A DNA stretch of 64,000 nucleotides from CAWEHU01 sp963808965 (GCA_963808965.1 CAWEHU010000016.1:248001-312000); one strand, 5' to 3'. Shown: positions 7,977 to 18,028, counted from the stretch's first letter. Notes: generated by a model from the sequence alone, not told the origin. Translations and numbers: made by a program.

Positions 7977-9282
7977 TCAGGTCGAAAGCGCGACTGACTG
8001 GACCGGTCGCGAGCGGAGCGGCGTTTCGCTCCGGCCGCCCGCGCTCCACTGAACACTCCCGAGAGTCCCGCAGACCGGGCAAGCCGCCTTCCACTCCGCC
8101 TGCGGCGTTCCGCAGGCGGTGCAACGCCAGATCGGATCGGGATCGCCGATCGCGGCCTGCCGCAAGGCGTCGCGCTGGGCGGCGTGACCCTCGTCGGTGT
8201 CGCCGTGTTCCGCCTCTTCGATGTCGGCGAACAGCATCCAGAGACGCCGCTGGTTGAGCCCGGCTGCTCGCGCGGCCTCGGCCTGGTGCCGGGCTTCGCC
8301 GGTCAGTCCCGCGGCCAAGGAGGTTCGGGCGAGTAGCAAATGGCTCTCGGGATGATCCGGATTCTCCTGCGCCAGCCGCTTCGCCGCTTGCGTGCGGGCA
8401 AGCGGGTCCGAAGTTTCCGCAAGCGCGAATTCGGCCAGCGCCGGATGCGGATTGACGGCCCAGGTCTTGCGAATCACCCCCTGCGCGCGCGTTTCACGCC
8501 CGGCCGCGCGCAGACGGCGGGCATAGGCGAGAGCGGCGGGGACCAGCGCCGGGTCCTCGTTCCAGGCCTGCCGGGCGAGACGCATGCCCATGGCGGCGTC
8601 GGGCTCCGCTTCAGCGGCGGCCGTGGCGAGCGTGGCTTTGGGCGCGTCAGGGTCCGCGAGCGCCAGCGCTTCGGACCAGGCGCCGGTCCGGATGGCAAGC
8701 TGAGCCCGCTCGCCTCGTAGCCACTCCGCCCCGGGATGCGCGGCCTCAGCCTGCCGAGCCAGCGCGGCGGCCTCAACCCAGTCCTCCTTAGCCATGGCTT
8801 GGCGGAGTAGGCCGCGGTAGCCGAGGAATGCTGCATCCTGCCGGCTAGCGAGGGCGCGGAAAGCCGCTTCGGCTTCGGATTCACGGCCTGCCAGGCGGCC
8901 CGCCTCGGCGGCCAGGAGCAGGGTCTGCGGCGTGTCGCCGAGCAACCGGCGTGCGCGCGCGGCCTCGCGCCGGGCGTCCCCGGTCTCCCCGGCGGCGATC
9001 GCGACGAGAGTGCGCGTGATGGCGAGATCGCCCGACTGGCGGCGCCGTCCCGCCACGCCAGCGCCGGAGCGTATCGGGCAGGAAGATCAGCTCCCCGAGC
9101 AGCCGCACGATAACGTAGAGCACGATGAAGGAGGCGAGCAGCGCGAGGGCGACCACCGGGGTCGCCGCCTCAAAGGAGATGCTGCCGATCTCCGCGTTGA
9201 CCGTGCCGGGCAGCAGGGCGAGCCACCACGCGGCGAGAACGACGATCGCCGCGACGATGAGGACGAGCAGGGCGCGGCGCAT
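7977..9282 (-). CDS. hemY: HemY-type TPR membrane protein (frameshifted)
   Basis: The N-terminus from 9282 (MRRALLVLIVAAIVVLAAWW) gives two membrane helices of the HemY_N type, ending at LPDTLRRWRG. The continuation (RRRQSGDLAITRTLVAIAAGE and a long helical TPR region) is in the next frame. The join is near 9055 and needs one base to be skipped. The C-terminus holds a rubredoxin-like zinc ribbon (CTACGTPQ and CPVCGTLG), which is characteristic of alphaproteobacterial HemY. HemY is linked to the tetrapyrrole pathway by position, probably as a scaffold, and is not protoporphyrinogen oxidase. The start overlaps the stop of the mitofilin-like gene (ATGA). Confidence 0.88.
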
Positions 9283-10434
9283 CAGGCTTGCGCCGCCATG
9301 TTGGCGAGTGCGGTCCGGGCATCCAGGAGCGACTGCGCCTTGCCCTTCCACTCCGCCATGGCTTGCGCCGCCGGCCCGTCCAACGCATCGAGCGCGGCGA
9401 CCGCCCCGTGGAGATCGCCCACGTTCAGCGCTTGCCGGGCACGGGCGATCACGCCGGCGGCCGGATCGCCGACGATCACGCGGTCGCCCTCGCGCACGGT
9501 GACGAGGTCCTGGGCGCGCGTCCAAAGCCGGTCGAGGAAGGGCTGCCCTTCGGTCGCGGGCTGGCTCGCCTTCTCGGCCGCGCGCGCCGCGCTCGGGAAA
9601 GCCAGGCGCAGCTCGGCCTCGGTGGGCGGCTTCGCGGTCGCGAAGCGGGCAAGCGCGGGGGGCGCGTTCGGGATTTGCCCGAGCGGCTGGCCGGCCTCCA
9701 GAGCGGACTGGGCCGCTTGAATTCGCGCGATCCGCGCGGCTTTGTCCGCGAGTGAGGTGACTTGGCTGGCCGCCTTCTCCGTCGTGACCAGGCGCTGGTC
9801 CATCGTCTGCACCTGTCCGGTGAGCGGCTGGAGCTTCGCTGCCTGCTGCTGCAACGTTCCGAGCTGGTCATCCAGCTTGTCCATGCGATTGGCGAAGCCC
9901 GTCTCAAGCCCCTGTTGCCGGGCGGCGAGCTGATCCTGTCGCGTCGCTACCGCGTCCACCCGCGTCGCGAGCGTCGCGAAGTCGGCGTGTGTCGCCACGT
10001 CGCGCGGGAGCTTCTGCTCAAGCGCGGTGACATCGGCGTGCGTCGCGGAATTCTGCTCCAGCGCGTCGAGGCGTGATTCGAGCGGCTTCGAGATCCACGG
10101 GAGCGCTCGGCGCAGACGAGGGCCGCTGCTCCAACGCGGCGATCCGTGCCTCCAGCGGCTTGAGGTCCTGGGTCTGCGGAACCGGCCGCTGTTCCAGCCG
10201 GCCGAGACGCTGTGAAATGGCGTCTACCTGCTGGGAGAGCTGGGCGAAGGAAGCGGGATCGACCGTCGGCTGGGGCGGCGGGAGAGCAGGATTCCGCCAT
10301 ACATAGATGAGGCCGGCCGCGAGCACGGCGAAGCCGATCAAGCAAAGGATGGGCAGGTAGGACAGGAGGTCCCGGCGCGGCGATGCGGCGACGGGCTCCT
10401 CTTCGGGCGGCGGCAACGCTTTCGTGTCTGTCAT
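9282..10434 (-). CDS. Mitofilin-like / COG4223 inner-membrane coiled-coil protein (frameshifted)
   Basis: The N-terminus from 10434 has an acidic cytosolic leader and one membrane helix (LLSYLPILCLIGFAVLAAG). A coiled coil follows (QLSQQVDAISQRLGRLEQ). Near 10080 the frame must slip by one base to reach RLDALEQNSATHADVTALEQ and a long second coiled coil. A helical C-terminal domain ends in LLDARTALANMAAQA. This architecture, located between hemD and hemY, is the alphaproteobacterial homologue of mitofilin (Mic60), which shapes inner-membrane folds. It overlaps hemD upstream and hemY downstream by four bases each. Confidence 0.85.
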
Positions 10435-11132
10435 CGCAGCAGCGCCAGCATCTCATCTTGGGTGGGGTGCGCGGCAACTCGGATGCTGCGCCACGGGAGC
10501 GACTCTAATGCCACGGCTGCGGGCTGGCCGATAGCCAGCGCGTCTACTTCCGCCACGGCATTCGCGAGACCCGCGCTCTGCACCAGGCGCACGAAAGCCC
10601 GGGCCGTATCCGCCGAGAAGAACAGGGCGGCCTGGAGCGTGCCCTCCTGCAAGGCGGTGCGAGCCGAGTCCGGGAGGCTCGAAACCGGCGCGACATTGTA
10701 GACGGAGCGGCGCAGCACGCTGAAGCCGCGGTCCTGCAAGTCGAGTTCCAGCGGCTCCCCGAGACCTTCGCGGCCGGCCAGCAACAACGGTCCGGCGGCC
10801 GGATTGAGCAGCCGCGCGGCAAGATCGGCGAGCGCCTGGGCGTCGGCTCCGGCACTGTGCACGGTGGCGAAGCCGGCCTCGCGGGCACGCTCGGCCGACA
10901 TGTCCCCGACCGCAAGCAGAGGCAGTCGGTGGTGCGAAGGCGGAATGCCGGGAATCGCGGCGGCGCTCGTGACCAGGATGGCCTGCACGGCGGAGGGTTC
11001 CGGCAGCCTGGCCGGGACGGGGCAGATATCGAGGATGGGTGCGATAACGGGCTGTAGGCCCCTGGCCGCCACCCGCGCCGCCGTCTCCGAGGCCATCGGC
11101 TCGGGACGGGTGACCAGCACGGAGTTTCTCAT
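10431..11132 (-). CDS. hemD: Uroporphyrinogen-III synthase
   Basis: A 233-residue HemD-family protein. It starts VLVTRPEPMASETAARV, typical of the first domain, and has LLLAGREGLGEPLELDLQDRGFSV in the hinge and AALFFSADTARAFVRLV in the second domain. The family is poorly conserved in sequence, so placement between hemC and the mitofilin/hemY genes carries much of the weight. It closes hydroxymethylbilane to uroporphyrinogen III with inversion of ring D in the cytosol. It lies 19 bases after hemC on the same strand and overlaps the following gene by ATGA. Confidence 0.92.
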   Translation of the reverse strand: MRNSVLVTRPEPMASETAARVAARGLQPVIAPILDICPVPARLPEPSAVQAILVTSAAAIPGIPPSHHRLPLLAVGDMSAERAREAGFATVHSAGADAQALADLAARLLNPAAGPLLLAGREGLGEPLELDLQDRGFSVLRRSVYNVAPVSSLPDSARTALQEGTLQAALFFSADTARAFVRLVQSAGLANAVAEVDALAIGQPAAVALESLPWRSIRVAAHPTQDEMLALLR

Positions 11133-11151
11133 CGGATCACTCCGCTTTCTG

Positions 11152-12162
11152 TCAGAAGAAAATGTCGGGAGGGCTGTCTGCGCGCAGGCTGGCGCCCAGC
11201 TCAGCGCCGATCTCGGCGGCTTCGGCCGCGGGCCCGCGAAGTCCGCGCCTCAGCAGGAACGATCCATCCGTCCGGGCGACCAGACCGGTGAGGCGCAGTT
11301 GCCCGTCCGGCAACAGGCGCGCGTGGCCTCCGATCGGGGTGCGGCAGGAACCATCGAGACGCGCCAGCAAGGCACGCTCGGCGGTGGAGACGGCTCGCGC
11401 CTCGGGGTCCTCGATGCCCGCCAGCAATTCGCGCAACTCGATGTCGTCCTCCCGCACCGTGATGCCGATAATGCCCTGACCGGCGGCGGGCACCATCACT
11501 TCCGGGTCGAGGGTCAGGGAGGCCCGCTCCGCCAGGCCGAGGCGCGAAAGACCCGCGAGCGCCAGAAGCGAGGCGTCACAGTCTCCCTGCGCGAGCTTGT
11601 CCAGCCGCGTCTGCACATTGCCGCGCAGCGTGGTGATCCTGAGATCCGGGCGCGCGTGCAGCAGCTGGGCCTGACGACGGACCGAGGAAGTGCCGATCAG
11701 CGCGCCTTCCGGCAAGGCGGCAAAAGGGTCCGCCGGATCTGGGTTGGTGCAGGCTGAACCAAGGATGAGCGCGTCACGAGCATCCTCGCGCCGCATCGTG
11801 CAGGCGAGCACGATGCCGGGGGGAAGCTCGGTTTCCAGGTCCTTGAGGCTGTGCACGGCGAAATCGACCCGGCCATCCATCAGCGCCTCGTGGATCTCCT
11901 TGGCGAACAAGCCCTTCCCGCCGATCTCGGCGAGGCGGCGGTCCTGCACCGCATCCCCCGTGGTGCGTATCGGATGCTCCTCGAACACGTCCATGCCGCG
12001 CAGCACGGGGCAGAACCGGCGGAGGACGGCCAGAAACGCCCGGGTCTGCACGAGTGCGAGCGGGGAGCCTCGGGTGCCGACCCTGAGCGGCAAGGAACGG
12101 CCATGCGGCTTCACCGCGGCGCGGCGAGACGGTGGCGGCGGCAGGATCTGGGCGGCGGTCAT
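11152..12162 (-). CDS. hemC: Hydroxymethylbilane synthase (porphobilinogen deaminase)
   Basis: A 336-residue HemC. The N-terminal domain shows GTRGSPLALVQT, the catalytic-loop region IGGKGLFAKEIHEALM, and HSLKDLETELP. The middle part has GTSSVRRQAQLLHARPDL and LRGNVQTRLDKL. The cofactor cysteine lies in LDGSCRTPIGGHA. It polymerises four porphobilinogens on a dipyrromethane cofactor. It is the first gene of the hemC-hemD-mitofilin-hemY operon and is transcribed divergently from tsaD across an 86-bp gap that must hold both promoters. The first 20 or so residues are longer than in many homologues, so a start a little downstream is possible. Confidence 0.96.
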   Translation of the reverse strand: MTAAQILPPPPSRRAAVKPHGRSLPLRVGTRGSPLALVQTRAFLAVLRRFCPVLRGMDVFEEHPIRTTGDAVQDRRLAEIGGKGLFAKEIHEALMDGRVDFAVHSLKDLETELPPGIVLACTMRREDARDALILGSACTNPDPADPFAALPEGALIGTSSVRRQAQLLHARPDLRITTLRGNVQTRLDKLAQGDCDASLLALAGLSRLGLAERASLTLDPEVMVPAAGQGIIGITVREDDIELRELLAGIEDPEARAVSTAERALLARLDGSCRTPIGGHARLLPDGQLRLTGLVARTDGSFLLRRGLRGPAAEAAEIGAELGASLRADSPPDIFF

Positions 12163-12248
12163 GCTCGTGTCCTATTACCGCCGCGTGCCGAATGGAAGAT
12201 GAGGCGATACGGACTTTGCGATGAAGGCTCTCCCGTGAAGACCTCACG

Positions 12249-13310
12249 ATGAAGGCGGGGCCGGTCCTTGGCATCGAGAGCTCGTGCGACGAAACCGCCG
12301 TCGCCGTGCTGGATGCGGATGGGCGGGTGCTGGCCGATCTGGTGCTGAGCCAGCAGAGGGAGCACGCGCCTTACGGCGGCGTCGTGCCCGAGATCGCGGC
12401 GCGCGCTCACCTCGCGCATCTGCCGGATCTCGTCCGCGAGGCGATGACGCGGGCGAATATTGGGTTCGGGGAACTGGCAGGCGTGGCCGCGAGCGGCGGG
12501 CCGGGGCTGATCGGCGGGTTGATCGTAGGAAGCGGCGTCGCCAAGGGGATCGCACTGGCGGCCGGCATTCCCTACCTCGCGATCAACCATCTGGAGGCGC
12601 ACGCACTCACCGCTCGGCTGCCCGGCCTTGTGCCCGGCGGCGCCGCATTCCCGTACCTGCTCCTGCTCGTCTCTGGCGGACATTGCCAATGCGTCGCGGT
12701 GGAGGGCGTTGGTCGGCACACGCGCTTAGGCGGCACGCTGGACGACGCGGTGGGCGAGGCCTTCGACAAGGTCGCGAAGCTGCTCGGCCTGCCCTGGCCG
12801 GGTGGGCCGGCGCTGGAGCGGCTCGCCGTCGCGGGCGATGGGGCGCGCTTCGCCTTCCCGCGGCCTCTGCTCGGCCGGGCGGGTTGCGATTTCAGCTTCT
12901 CGGGGCTGAAAACGGCGGTGGCGCAGGAGGTGGCGCGGCGGCCGGCGGGCGCGCTCGACTCGCAGGACGCGGCCGACATCGCCGCCTCGTTTCAGCGCGC
13001 GGTCGCCGAAGTGCTGGCCGACCGGGCCGGAAACGCGATGGACGTGTTCGCGGAACGGCATCCGGCCGGCCGGCTGCTCGTGGTCGCGGGCGGCGTCGCC
13101 GCCAATGGGGCGGTTCGCACGACGCTGGAAGCCGTGGCGGGGAGTCGCGGCTTCCGTCTGCTCGCGCCGCCGCCACGCCTCTGCACCGACAATGCGGTCA
13201 TGGTGGCCTGGGCGGGAATCGAACGGTTGCGGCTCGGCCTCGCTGACCCGCTCGACTTCGCCCCACGGCCGCGCTGGCCGCTGGAGTTGGCGGACATGCT
13301 TCCCCATTGA
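12249..13310 (+). CDS. tsaD: tRNA N6-threonylcarbamoyladenosine synthase subunit TsaD
   Basis: A 353-residue TsaD transfers threonylcarbamoyl to A37 of ANN-decoding tRNAs, working with TsaB and TsaE. Visible signatures are GIESSCDETAVAVLD at the start, GGVVPEIAARAH, the metal-binding NHLEAHA, LVSGGHCQ, GEAFDKVAKLLGLP, FSFSGLKTAV and VAGGVAANGAVR. TDNAVMVAWAG closes the ASKHA fold. It is divergent from hemC. The tsaD-gpsA neighbourhood is common in Acetobacteraceae and related orders. Here a Uma2-family gene and rlmJ lie between them, all on the same strand with gaps of 15 bases or less. Confidence 0.96.
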   Translation: MKAGPVLGIESSCDETAVAVLDADGRVLADLVLSQQREHAPYGGVVPEIAARAHLAHLPDLVREAMTRANIGFGELAGVAASGGPGLIGGLIVGSGVAKGIALAAGIPYLAINHLEAHALTARLPGLVPGGAAFPYLLLLVSGGHCQCVAVEGVGRHTRLGGTLDDAVGEAFDKVAKLLGLPWPGGPALERLAVAGDGARFAFPRPLLGRAGCDFSFSGLKTAVAQEVARRPAGALDSQDAADIAASFQRAVAEVLADRAGNAMDVFAERHPAGRLLVVAGGVAANGAVRTTLEAVAGSRGFRLLAPPPRLCTDNAVMVAWAGIERLRLGLADPLDFAPRPRWPLELADMLPH

Positions 13311-13325
13311 TGATAGGCTGTCCCG

Positions 13326-13914
13326 ATGACCGTGGCCTTGCGCAAGCCGATGACTCTCGAAGAGTTTCTTGCTTGGGAGCGGAGGCAAGAGCTTCGCTAC
13401 GAGTTCGACGGAGTTCAGCCGGTCGCGATGACCGGCGGCACCGTCGCACACAGCGTGATCGCGACCAATCTCGTCCGGGCGCTCGAGGACAGGTTGCGCG
13501 GCAGCCCGTGCCGGGCTTTCCGGGGTGACCTGAAGATTCTGGTCAACGGCCGCGTGCGCTATCCCGACGCTATGGTGACGTGCTCCGAGGTTTCGCACCA
13601 TGCCGATATCGTTCCAGATCCGGTCGTGGTCTTCGAGGTTTTGTCGGCAGGCGCGGCGAGCATCGACCGGATCGAGAAGAATGACGATTACCGGCTGACG
13701 CCTTCGATCCGTCACTACGTCATGCTCGAGCAAACGTGCGGCCGCGGCCACCATCTTCTCCCGCTCCGGCGATGATTGGACCGGGCGACTCGTAGCCGGA
13801 ACGAGCGCGCTGAGCTTTCCCGAGCTTGGGATCGAAGTGCCCTTCGCCGAGATTTACCGCGATGTCTTCCCCGCTAGTCGAAATGAGGATGCGGAAGCTG
13901 ATATGGGCCGGTGA
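13326..13914 (+). CDS. Uma2 family (DUF820) nuclease-fold protein, frameshifted
   Basis: The N-terminal part shows the Uma2 restriction-endonuclease-like fold: MTLEEFLAWERRQELRYEFDG, GGTVAHSVIATNLVRALED, and the acidic PDAMVTCS and VVVFEVLSAGA segments. The frame ends early at 13775. One base must be skipped near 13738 to reach AAATIFSRSGDDWTGRLVAG, FPELGIEVPFAEIYRDVF and a stop at 13912-13914. This gives the usual length of about 195 residues. Uma2 proteins are numerous in cyanobacteria and scattered elsewhere; their role is not established. The stop overlaps the GTG start of rlmJ, so the gene sits inside the tsaD-gpsA run. Confidence 0.8.
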
Positions 13915-14729
13915 ATTACCGCCACGCATTCCACGCCGGAAACTTCGCCGACTGCATGAAACACGCGCTGCTCGTCTGGTTCGTGCAGGCGCTCGCGCGC
14001 AAGCCGGCGCCGTTCTTCGTGCTGGATACGCACGCGGGCGCCGGGCGTTATGACCTGAGCGCCGGACCGTCGCAGCGAACCGGCGAATGGCGCGACGGCA
14101 TCGCGCGATTGCTGAACGATCCACCCGAACCGTTGGCCGCGTATGCCGGGCTGGTGTCGCAGCTCGGCCTGTACCCCGGATCGCCTGCGCTCATTCGATC
14201 ATTGTTGCGGCCCGGCGATCGTATGGCGTGTTGTGAGTTGCATCCCGAGGACGCTGCGGGGTTGCGACGACTGTTTGCGCGCGATCCTCAGGTTTCGGTG
14301 CATCATCGCGACGGGTGGGAAGCGCTGCGCGGCCTGCTGCCACCGAAGGAGCGACGCGGCCTCGTGCTGATCGACCCGCCATACGAACGCGCGGACGAAT
14401 TCGCGATGCTCGCGGCGGGACTGAGGAGCGGTTACGCGCGTTTCCGAACCGGAGTGTTCGCGGCATGGTATCCGATCAAACACCGTGCGCCGGTCCGCGC
14501 GTTTCATGGCGCGATCGAGGAGGCCGGCATTCGAGATGTTGTCGCGGCGGAGCTGTGCCTGCGCGAGCCCGTCGATCCGGCGCGGCTGAACGGATGTGGG
14601 ATGGCCATCGTGAATCCGCCATTCCGCTTCGAGGAAGAGGCGGCGCCGGTCCTGGCCGCACTCCTCGAAAGGCTGGGCGATCGTGAACCGGGCGAGGGAA
14701 CCGCACTGATGCGGCTCGCGAATGAGTGA
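13911..14729 (+). CDS. rlmJ: 23S rRNA (adenine(2030)-N6)-methyltransferase RlmJ
   Basis: A 272-residue RlmJ/DUF519 protein. The start MNYRHAFHAGNFADCMKHALL is the family hallmark, followed by DTHAGAGRYDL (SAM site), the catalytic IDPPYE at about residue 158, and AAWYPIKHRAP and GMAIVNPPF near the end. It methylates A2030 of 23S rRNA. I take the GTG at 13911, which overlaps the stop of the Uma2 gene, because it gives the canonical N-terminus. It overlaps gpsA by 8 bases, so the run is probably one transcript. Confidence 0.94.
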   Translation: MNYRHAFHAGNFADCMKHALLVWFVQALARKPAPFFVLDTHAGAGRYDLSAGPSQRTGEWRDGIARLLNDPPEPLAAYAGLVSQLGLYPGSPALIRSLLRPGDRMACCELHPEDAAGLRRLFARDPQVSVHHRDGWEALRGLLPPKERRGLVLIDPPYERADEFAMLAAGLRSGYARFRTGVFAAWYPIKHRAPVRAFHGAIEEAGIRDVVAAELCLREPVDPARLNGCGMAIVNPPFRFEEEAAPVLAALLERLGDREPGEGTALMRLANE

Positions 14730-15684
14730 CGTCGCGGTGATCGGCGCGGGCGCGTGGGGGACCGCGCTGGCATTGCAGGCGGCGCGAGCGGGGCGGCGGG
14801 TGGCGCTCTGGGCCCGCGATCCCGAACGTGCCGCGGCGCTCGACGCAGGGCGGGTAAACCCGCGCTTGCCGGGCATCTCCCTCCCCGGCCTCGTACGCGT
14901 CACGGGGACGCTTCCGCAATCCGCGGGAGCGATGCTGCTGGCAGTACCCATGCAGCATTTGCGCGAGGTCGCTTCGCGTCTGCCGAGTTCCGGCGTGCCC
15001 CTCGTGAACTGCGCGAAGGGCGTGGAGCAGGCCACGCTGCGCCTCCCGCTCGAGATCCTGGCCGCCATTCATCCTGGAGCGCGCACGGCCGTTCTTACCG
15101 GGCCGAACTTCGCGCACGAGATCGCCGCCGGTTTGCCGGCCGCTTCGGTTATCGCGGCTGCGGACCGGGACGTGCGCGAGCAGGTCGCGGGATTGCTGGC
15201 GACTTCCGGATTCCGTCTCTACGGCAATGACGACCCGGTCGGGGCGCAGCTCGGCGGAGCCGCGAAAAACGTGGTCGCGATCGCGGCTGGTGTCGTGACG
15301 GGAGCGGGCCTCGGCGAGAACGCCCGGGCTGCGCTCATCACCCGCGGGCTCGCTGAGTTGGGCCGGCTCGCGACCGCTCTTGGCGGCCGGACCGAGACGA
15401 TGATGGGGCTATCCGGTCTCGGCGACCTGCTCCTCACCTGCACCGGCCCGCGCAGCCGGAATTTCAGCCTGGGCCTCGCTCTCGGGCGCGGCGAATCGCT
15501 CGCGGACGTGCTCGCCGCCCGCACCAGCGTCACCGAGGGAGTCGCGACCGCTCCGGCCTTGGTGGCCCGCGCCGCGGATGTGGATTTGCCGATCTGCCGT
15601 GCGGTTGCTGCTCTGCTCGCGGGTGAGGTCACGGTGTCCGACGCCATCGCTGCGTTGCTCGCACGGCCGCGACGGGACGAGTGA
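14722..15684 (+). CDS. gpsA: NAD(P)+-dependent glycerol-3-phosphate dehydrogenase
   Basis: A 320-residue GpsA that reduces dihydroxyacetone phosphate to sn-glycerol 3-phosphate for phospholipid synthesis. It has the nucleotide-binding VAVIGAGAWGTALA, then LLAVPMQHLREV, NCAKGVEQ and LTGPNFAHEIAAGLPAA. The catalytic lysine is in GGAAKNVVAIAAGV, and GLSGLGDLLLTCTGPRSRN is present. The family-specific linker is complete, and no frameshift is seen. It is the last gene of the tsaD/Uma2/rlmJ/gpsA run and converges on the MFS gene with a 23-base gap. That gap shows no clear terminator. Confidence 0.96.
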   Translation: MSDVAVIGAGAWGTALALQAARAGRRVALWARDPERAAALDAGRVNPRLPGISLPGLVRVTGTLPQSAGAMLLAVPMQHLREVASRLPSSGVPLVNCAKGVEQATLRLPLEILAAIHPGARTAVLTGPNFAHEIAAGLPAASVIAAADRDVREQVAGLLATSGFRLYGNDDPVGAQLGGAAKNVVAIAAGVVTGAGLGENARAALITRGLAELGRLATALGGRTETMMGLSGLGDLLLTCTGPRSRNFSLGLALGRGESLADVLAARTSVTEGVATAPALVARAADVDLPICRAVAALLAGEVTVSDAIAALLARPRRDE

Positions 15685-15707
15685 GGCGGTTCGCCCGACC
15701 GCTTGCG

Positions 15708-17045
15708 TCACAGCTTGCCAGGCTGCCAGGACGGTTCCTCCTCGGGGTACGGTCCGGAGGCCTTTACCTCGGCAGGTCGGGTCTCGGGCATAAAGAGCCA
15801 GAAAAGCCCCGCACCCGTGACGGCCACCGCCGCAAGCGCAAGGAATACGCCGCTATAGCCGGCTTGCACCGCAATCCACCCGCCCAGCACGCCACTCAGG
15901 ATGCCGCCGACGGTATGCACCGTGCCGACCGCTCCCTTCGCGGCATTGAAATGCCCGGTTCCGCGCGTGAGGTCGGCGACGACGACCGGGAATAACGCGC
16001 CAACCAGCCCCGCGCCGACCCCATCGAGGAGCTGCACGGTCACGATCCAGATTGGATTCTCGGCAAGTCCAAACAGCGCACCGCGCAGGGCGACGGCCAG
16101 GAAGGCCACGAGCAGCAGCGGCTTGCGGCCCCAGGCGTCCGCGCGTGCCCCGGCCAGCGCTGCCGTGGGCGCCATTACGATCTGGGCGGCGATGGCGCAG
16201 GCCGCTGTGAGCGCCGTGCCATAACCGGGGTTCGCCAGCGTAAGTTTTTGCGCGACGAGGCCCAGCATGGAGGCGTTCGCCATGTGGAACAGGGCTCCGC
16301 ATCCGGCGAAGGCGAGCAAGGGTCTGGATCCGAGAAAAGTCCGCCAAGAGGACGGGCGGATCCCGTGCTTGGTGGCCCCGGGAACGAGGCCGCGGGCAAC
16401 GTCGTGGTCGATGGCGCGCCTTGGGATCGCGAGCACCGCCGCCACGCTGGTCAAGGCCGTGGCGGTCAGGGCCCAGAATACGACTGGGGTGCCCAGAACC
16501 GGGGCCATGGCCAGGATAATCAAATTCACGCCGGCGTTGCCGAGGTGGAACAGGGCCTCGTTCCGCCCAGCGCGGCGGGCGAACCGGGCGGCCCCGACAA
16601 GGCCGAGTGAAATGGCGTCGAGCGCCGGTGACATAGCCGATCCGAGCAGAGTTCCCAGAACCCCTGCCGCCGCAACGGGCCAGAACCGGGGTGCTAAAGG
16701 GATCGCGAGACAGGCCGCCGCTGCGGCCAGCACGGAGCCGGCGAGAAGGGCGCGTTTCGCCCGCACGGCATCCACGAGCGCGCCGACAGGCGTCTGACAT
16801 AACAGGGAGACGACGCCGCCGAACGAGAGTGCGAAGCCGATGCTTGCCGCGTCCCAGCCCTGCTCAAGCAGGTAAACGCCGAGATAGGCGCCGAGCCCAT
16901 AACGCACATCCGAGAGGGCGAGGTTGAGGAGATCGAGGGCGCGCTCGGCCCGTCGGTGTTCTGTGCTTTCCGGCTCCGGCCCCGCAGGCCGGGACATCCA
17001 TTGAGCCAGCAGCGCAGGTTTGAAGGCCACGCGCGGCCGGGTCAT
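15708..17045 (-). CDS. Major facilitator superfamily transporter
   Basis: A 445-residue polytopic protein with about 12 hydrophobic segments, a typical MFS loop after the second helix (GALVDAVRAKRALLAG) and its repeat in the second half (GARADAWGRKPLLLV). The substrate cannot be read from the sequence. The N-terminal 40 residues are polar. A cytosolic proline-rich tail ends the protein. Its start overlaps the stop of the upstream SGNH hydrolase gene (17042-17045), so the two are translationally coupled. An efflux role is most likely for this subgroup, by inference. Confidence 0.88.
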   Translation of the reverse strand: MTRPRVAFKPALLAQWMSRPAGPEPESTEHRRAERALDLLNLALSDVRYGLGAYLGVYLLEQGWDAASIGFALSFGGVVSLLCQTPVGALVDAVRAKRALLAGSVLAAAAACLAIPLAPRFWPVAAAGVLGTLLGSAMSPALDAISLGLVGAARFARRAGRNEALFHLGNAGVNLIILAMAPVLGTPVVFWALTATALTSVAAVLAIPRRAIDHDVARGLVPGATKHGIRPSSWRTFLGSRPLLAFAGCGALFHMANASMLGLVAQKLTLANPGYGTALTAACAIAAQIVMAPTAALAGARADAWGRKPLLLVAFLAVALRGALFGLAENPIWIVTVQLLDGVGAGLVGALFPVVVADLTRGTGHFNAAKGAVGTVHTVGGILSGVLGGWIAVQAGYSGVFLALAAVAVTGAGLFWLFMPETRPAEVKASGPYPEEEPSWQPGKL

Positions 17046-17899
17046 CGATCCGCTTGCCCGGCGAACACTTCGGAGCGGCCAGGGGTGAAATCACGCGCCG
17101 CGATCGCGTCCGCGATCGCCGCCGCGATTTTCGCGCCGCCCCGTATGGAGGGCTCGATCGGATTGGCGAAATCCTCGTCCCCGCTGCAAACGGAACGCAG
17201 GTCGATCAGCCGCAGGCCACGCGTGAACGCTTGCCGGGTAATGACGTCATTGAAGGCCGTCAGCCCAACCGCGGCCACGCGCTGGCGAACGGGATCGGCG
17301 AATTGCGGCTCGTAGATCGTGCACACCGTGGTCGCGAGCCCGCGAGCGAGCACCCGGTCAAGCATTGTCCGGTACTGCTGCTCGAAACGCAGCCGGACAC
17401 CCGCAAGCACACCAAGAGCTTCGGCCACGCTACGGACCGGCTCTCCGAGCAGGTGCTCGTTACGCAATGCATCGTTGCCGCCGACACTCACAAAGAGGCG
17501 GTCCGCATCCGCCGGAGCGCGGTCGAGCTGTCGCGCCACATCGCCAGTGACGGCCCCGTCCACGGCAACCAGCGTCACGCGGCAATCAGAAAGGAGTTGG
17601 CTTAGCTGTGCCGCGATGTCAGGTCCCCCCGCGACGTAGGCGCGGTTGTCGAAACTTGAATCCCCAAGAAGGACGACATGCCTGGCCGCGGCTCTCTGTC
17701 GCCTCGGAGCGGCGGAGGCGGTGCTTCGAGCTAGCCCCCAGAAGGGCAGCCGAGCGGAAGCGGCTGTCATCAGTCCGATGCCGAACGCGGCACGTCTTTG
17801 CGACTTCGCGACCACCTCTGCGGCCTCCGAGAAGGCGAATCCACCTCCACGCTGTAGCACGCGGAACGGAAAAGGTTCCGCGCCGGGTTGGGAGCGCAT
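17042..17899 (-). CDS. SGNH/GDSL-family hydrolase
   Basis: The catalytic block I is HVVLLGDSSFDN, with the nucleophile Ser following Gly-Asp. Block III is VSVGGNDAL (Gly-Asn). A late DFANPIEPS segment precedes the terminal helices; the usual DxxH pair is altered, so the exact catalytic Asp/His assignment is uncertain. Family members are esterases or acyl hydrolases. The annotated start gives a 285-residue protein, but the first 40 residues look unstructured. A start near 17771 (MTAASARLPFWGLARS), giving a short possible export signal, may be the real one. It is coupled by overlap to the MFS gene. Confidence 0.8.
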   Translation of the reverse strand: MRSQPGAEPFPFRVLQRGGGFAFSEAAEVVAKSQRRAAFGIGLMTAASARLPFWGLARSTASAAPRRQRAAARHVVLLGDSSFDNRAYVAGGPDIAAQLSQLLSDCRVTLVAVDGAVTGDVARQLDRAPADADRLFVSVGGNDALRNEHLLGEPVRSVAEALGVLAGVRLRFEQQYRTMLDRVLARGLATTVCTIYEPQFADPVRQRVAAVGLTAFNDVITRQAFTRGLRLIDLRSVCSGDEDFANPIEPSIRGGAKIAAAIADAIAARDFTPGRSEVFAGQADR

Positions 17900-18028
17900 A
17901 CCCGGTGATTCGCGGTCAGGTTCTCGCGGCTGAGATGAACGGTCGTATCGCGCCCGAGCTTTGCGTCCTTGCCGCTTATCGCGCTAGGGTTCGGGAACCG
18001 GGCGCTAGCCCGCGCAGAGGAAGCGCAA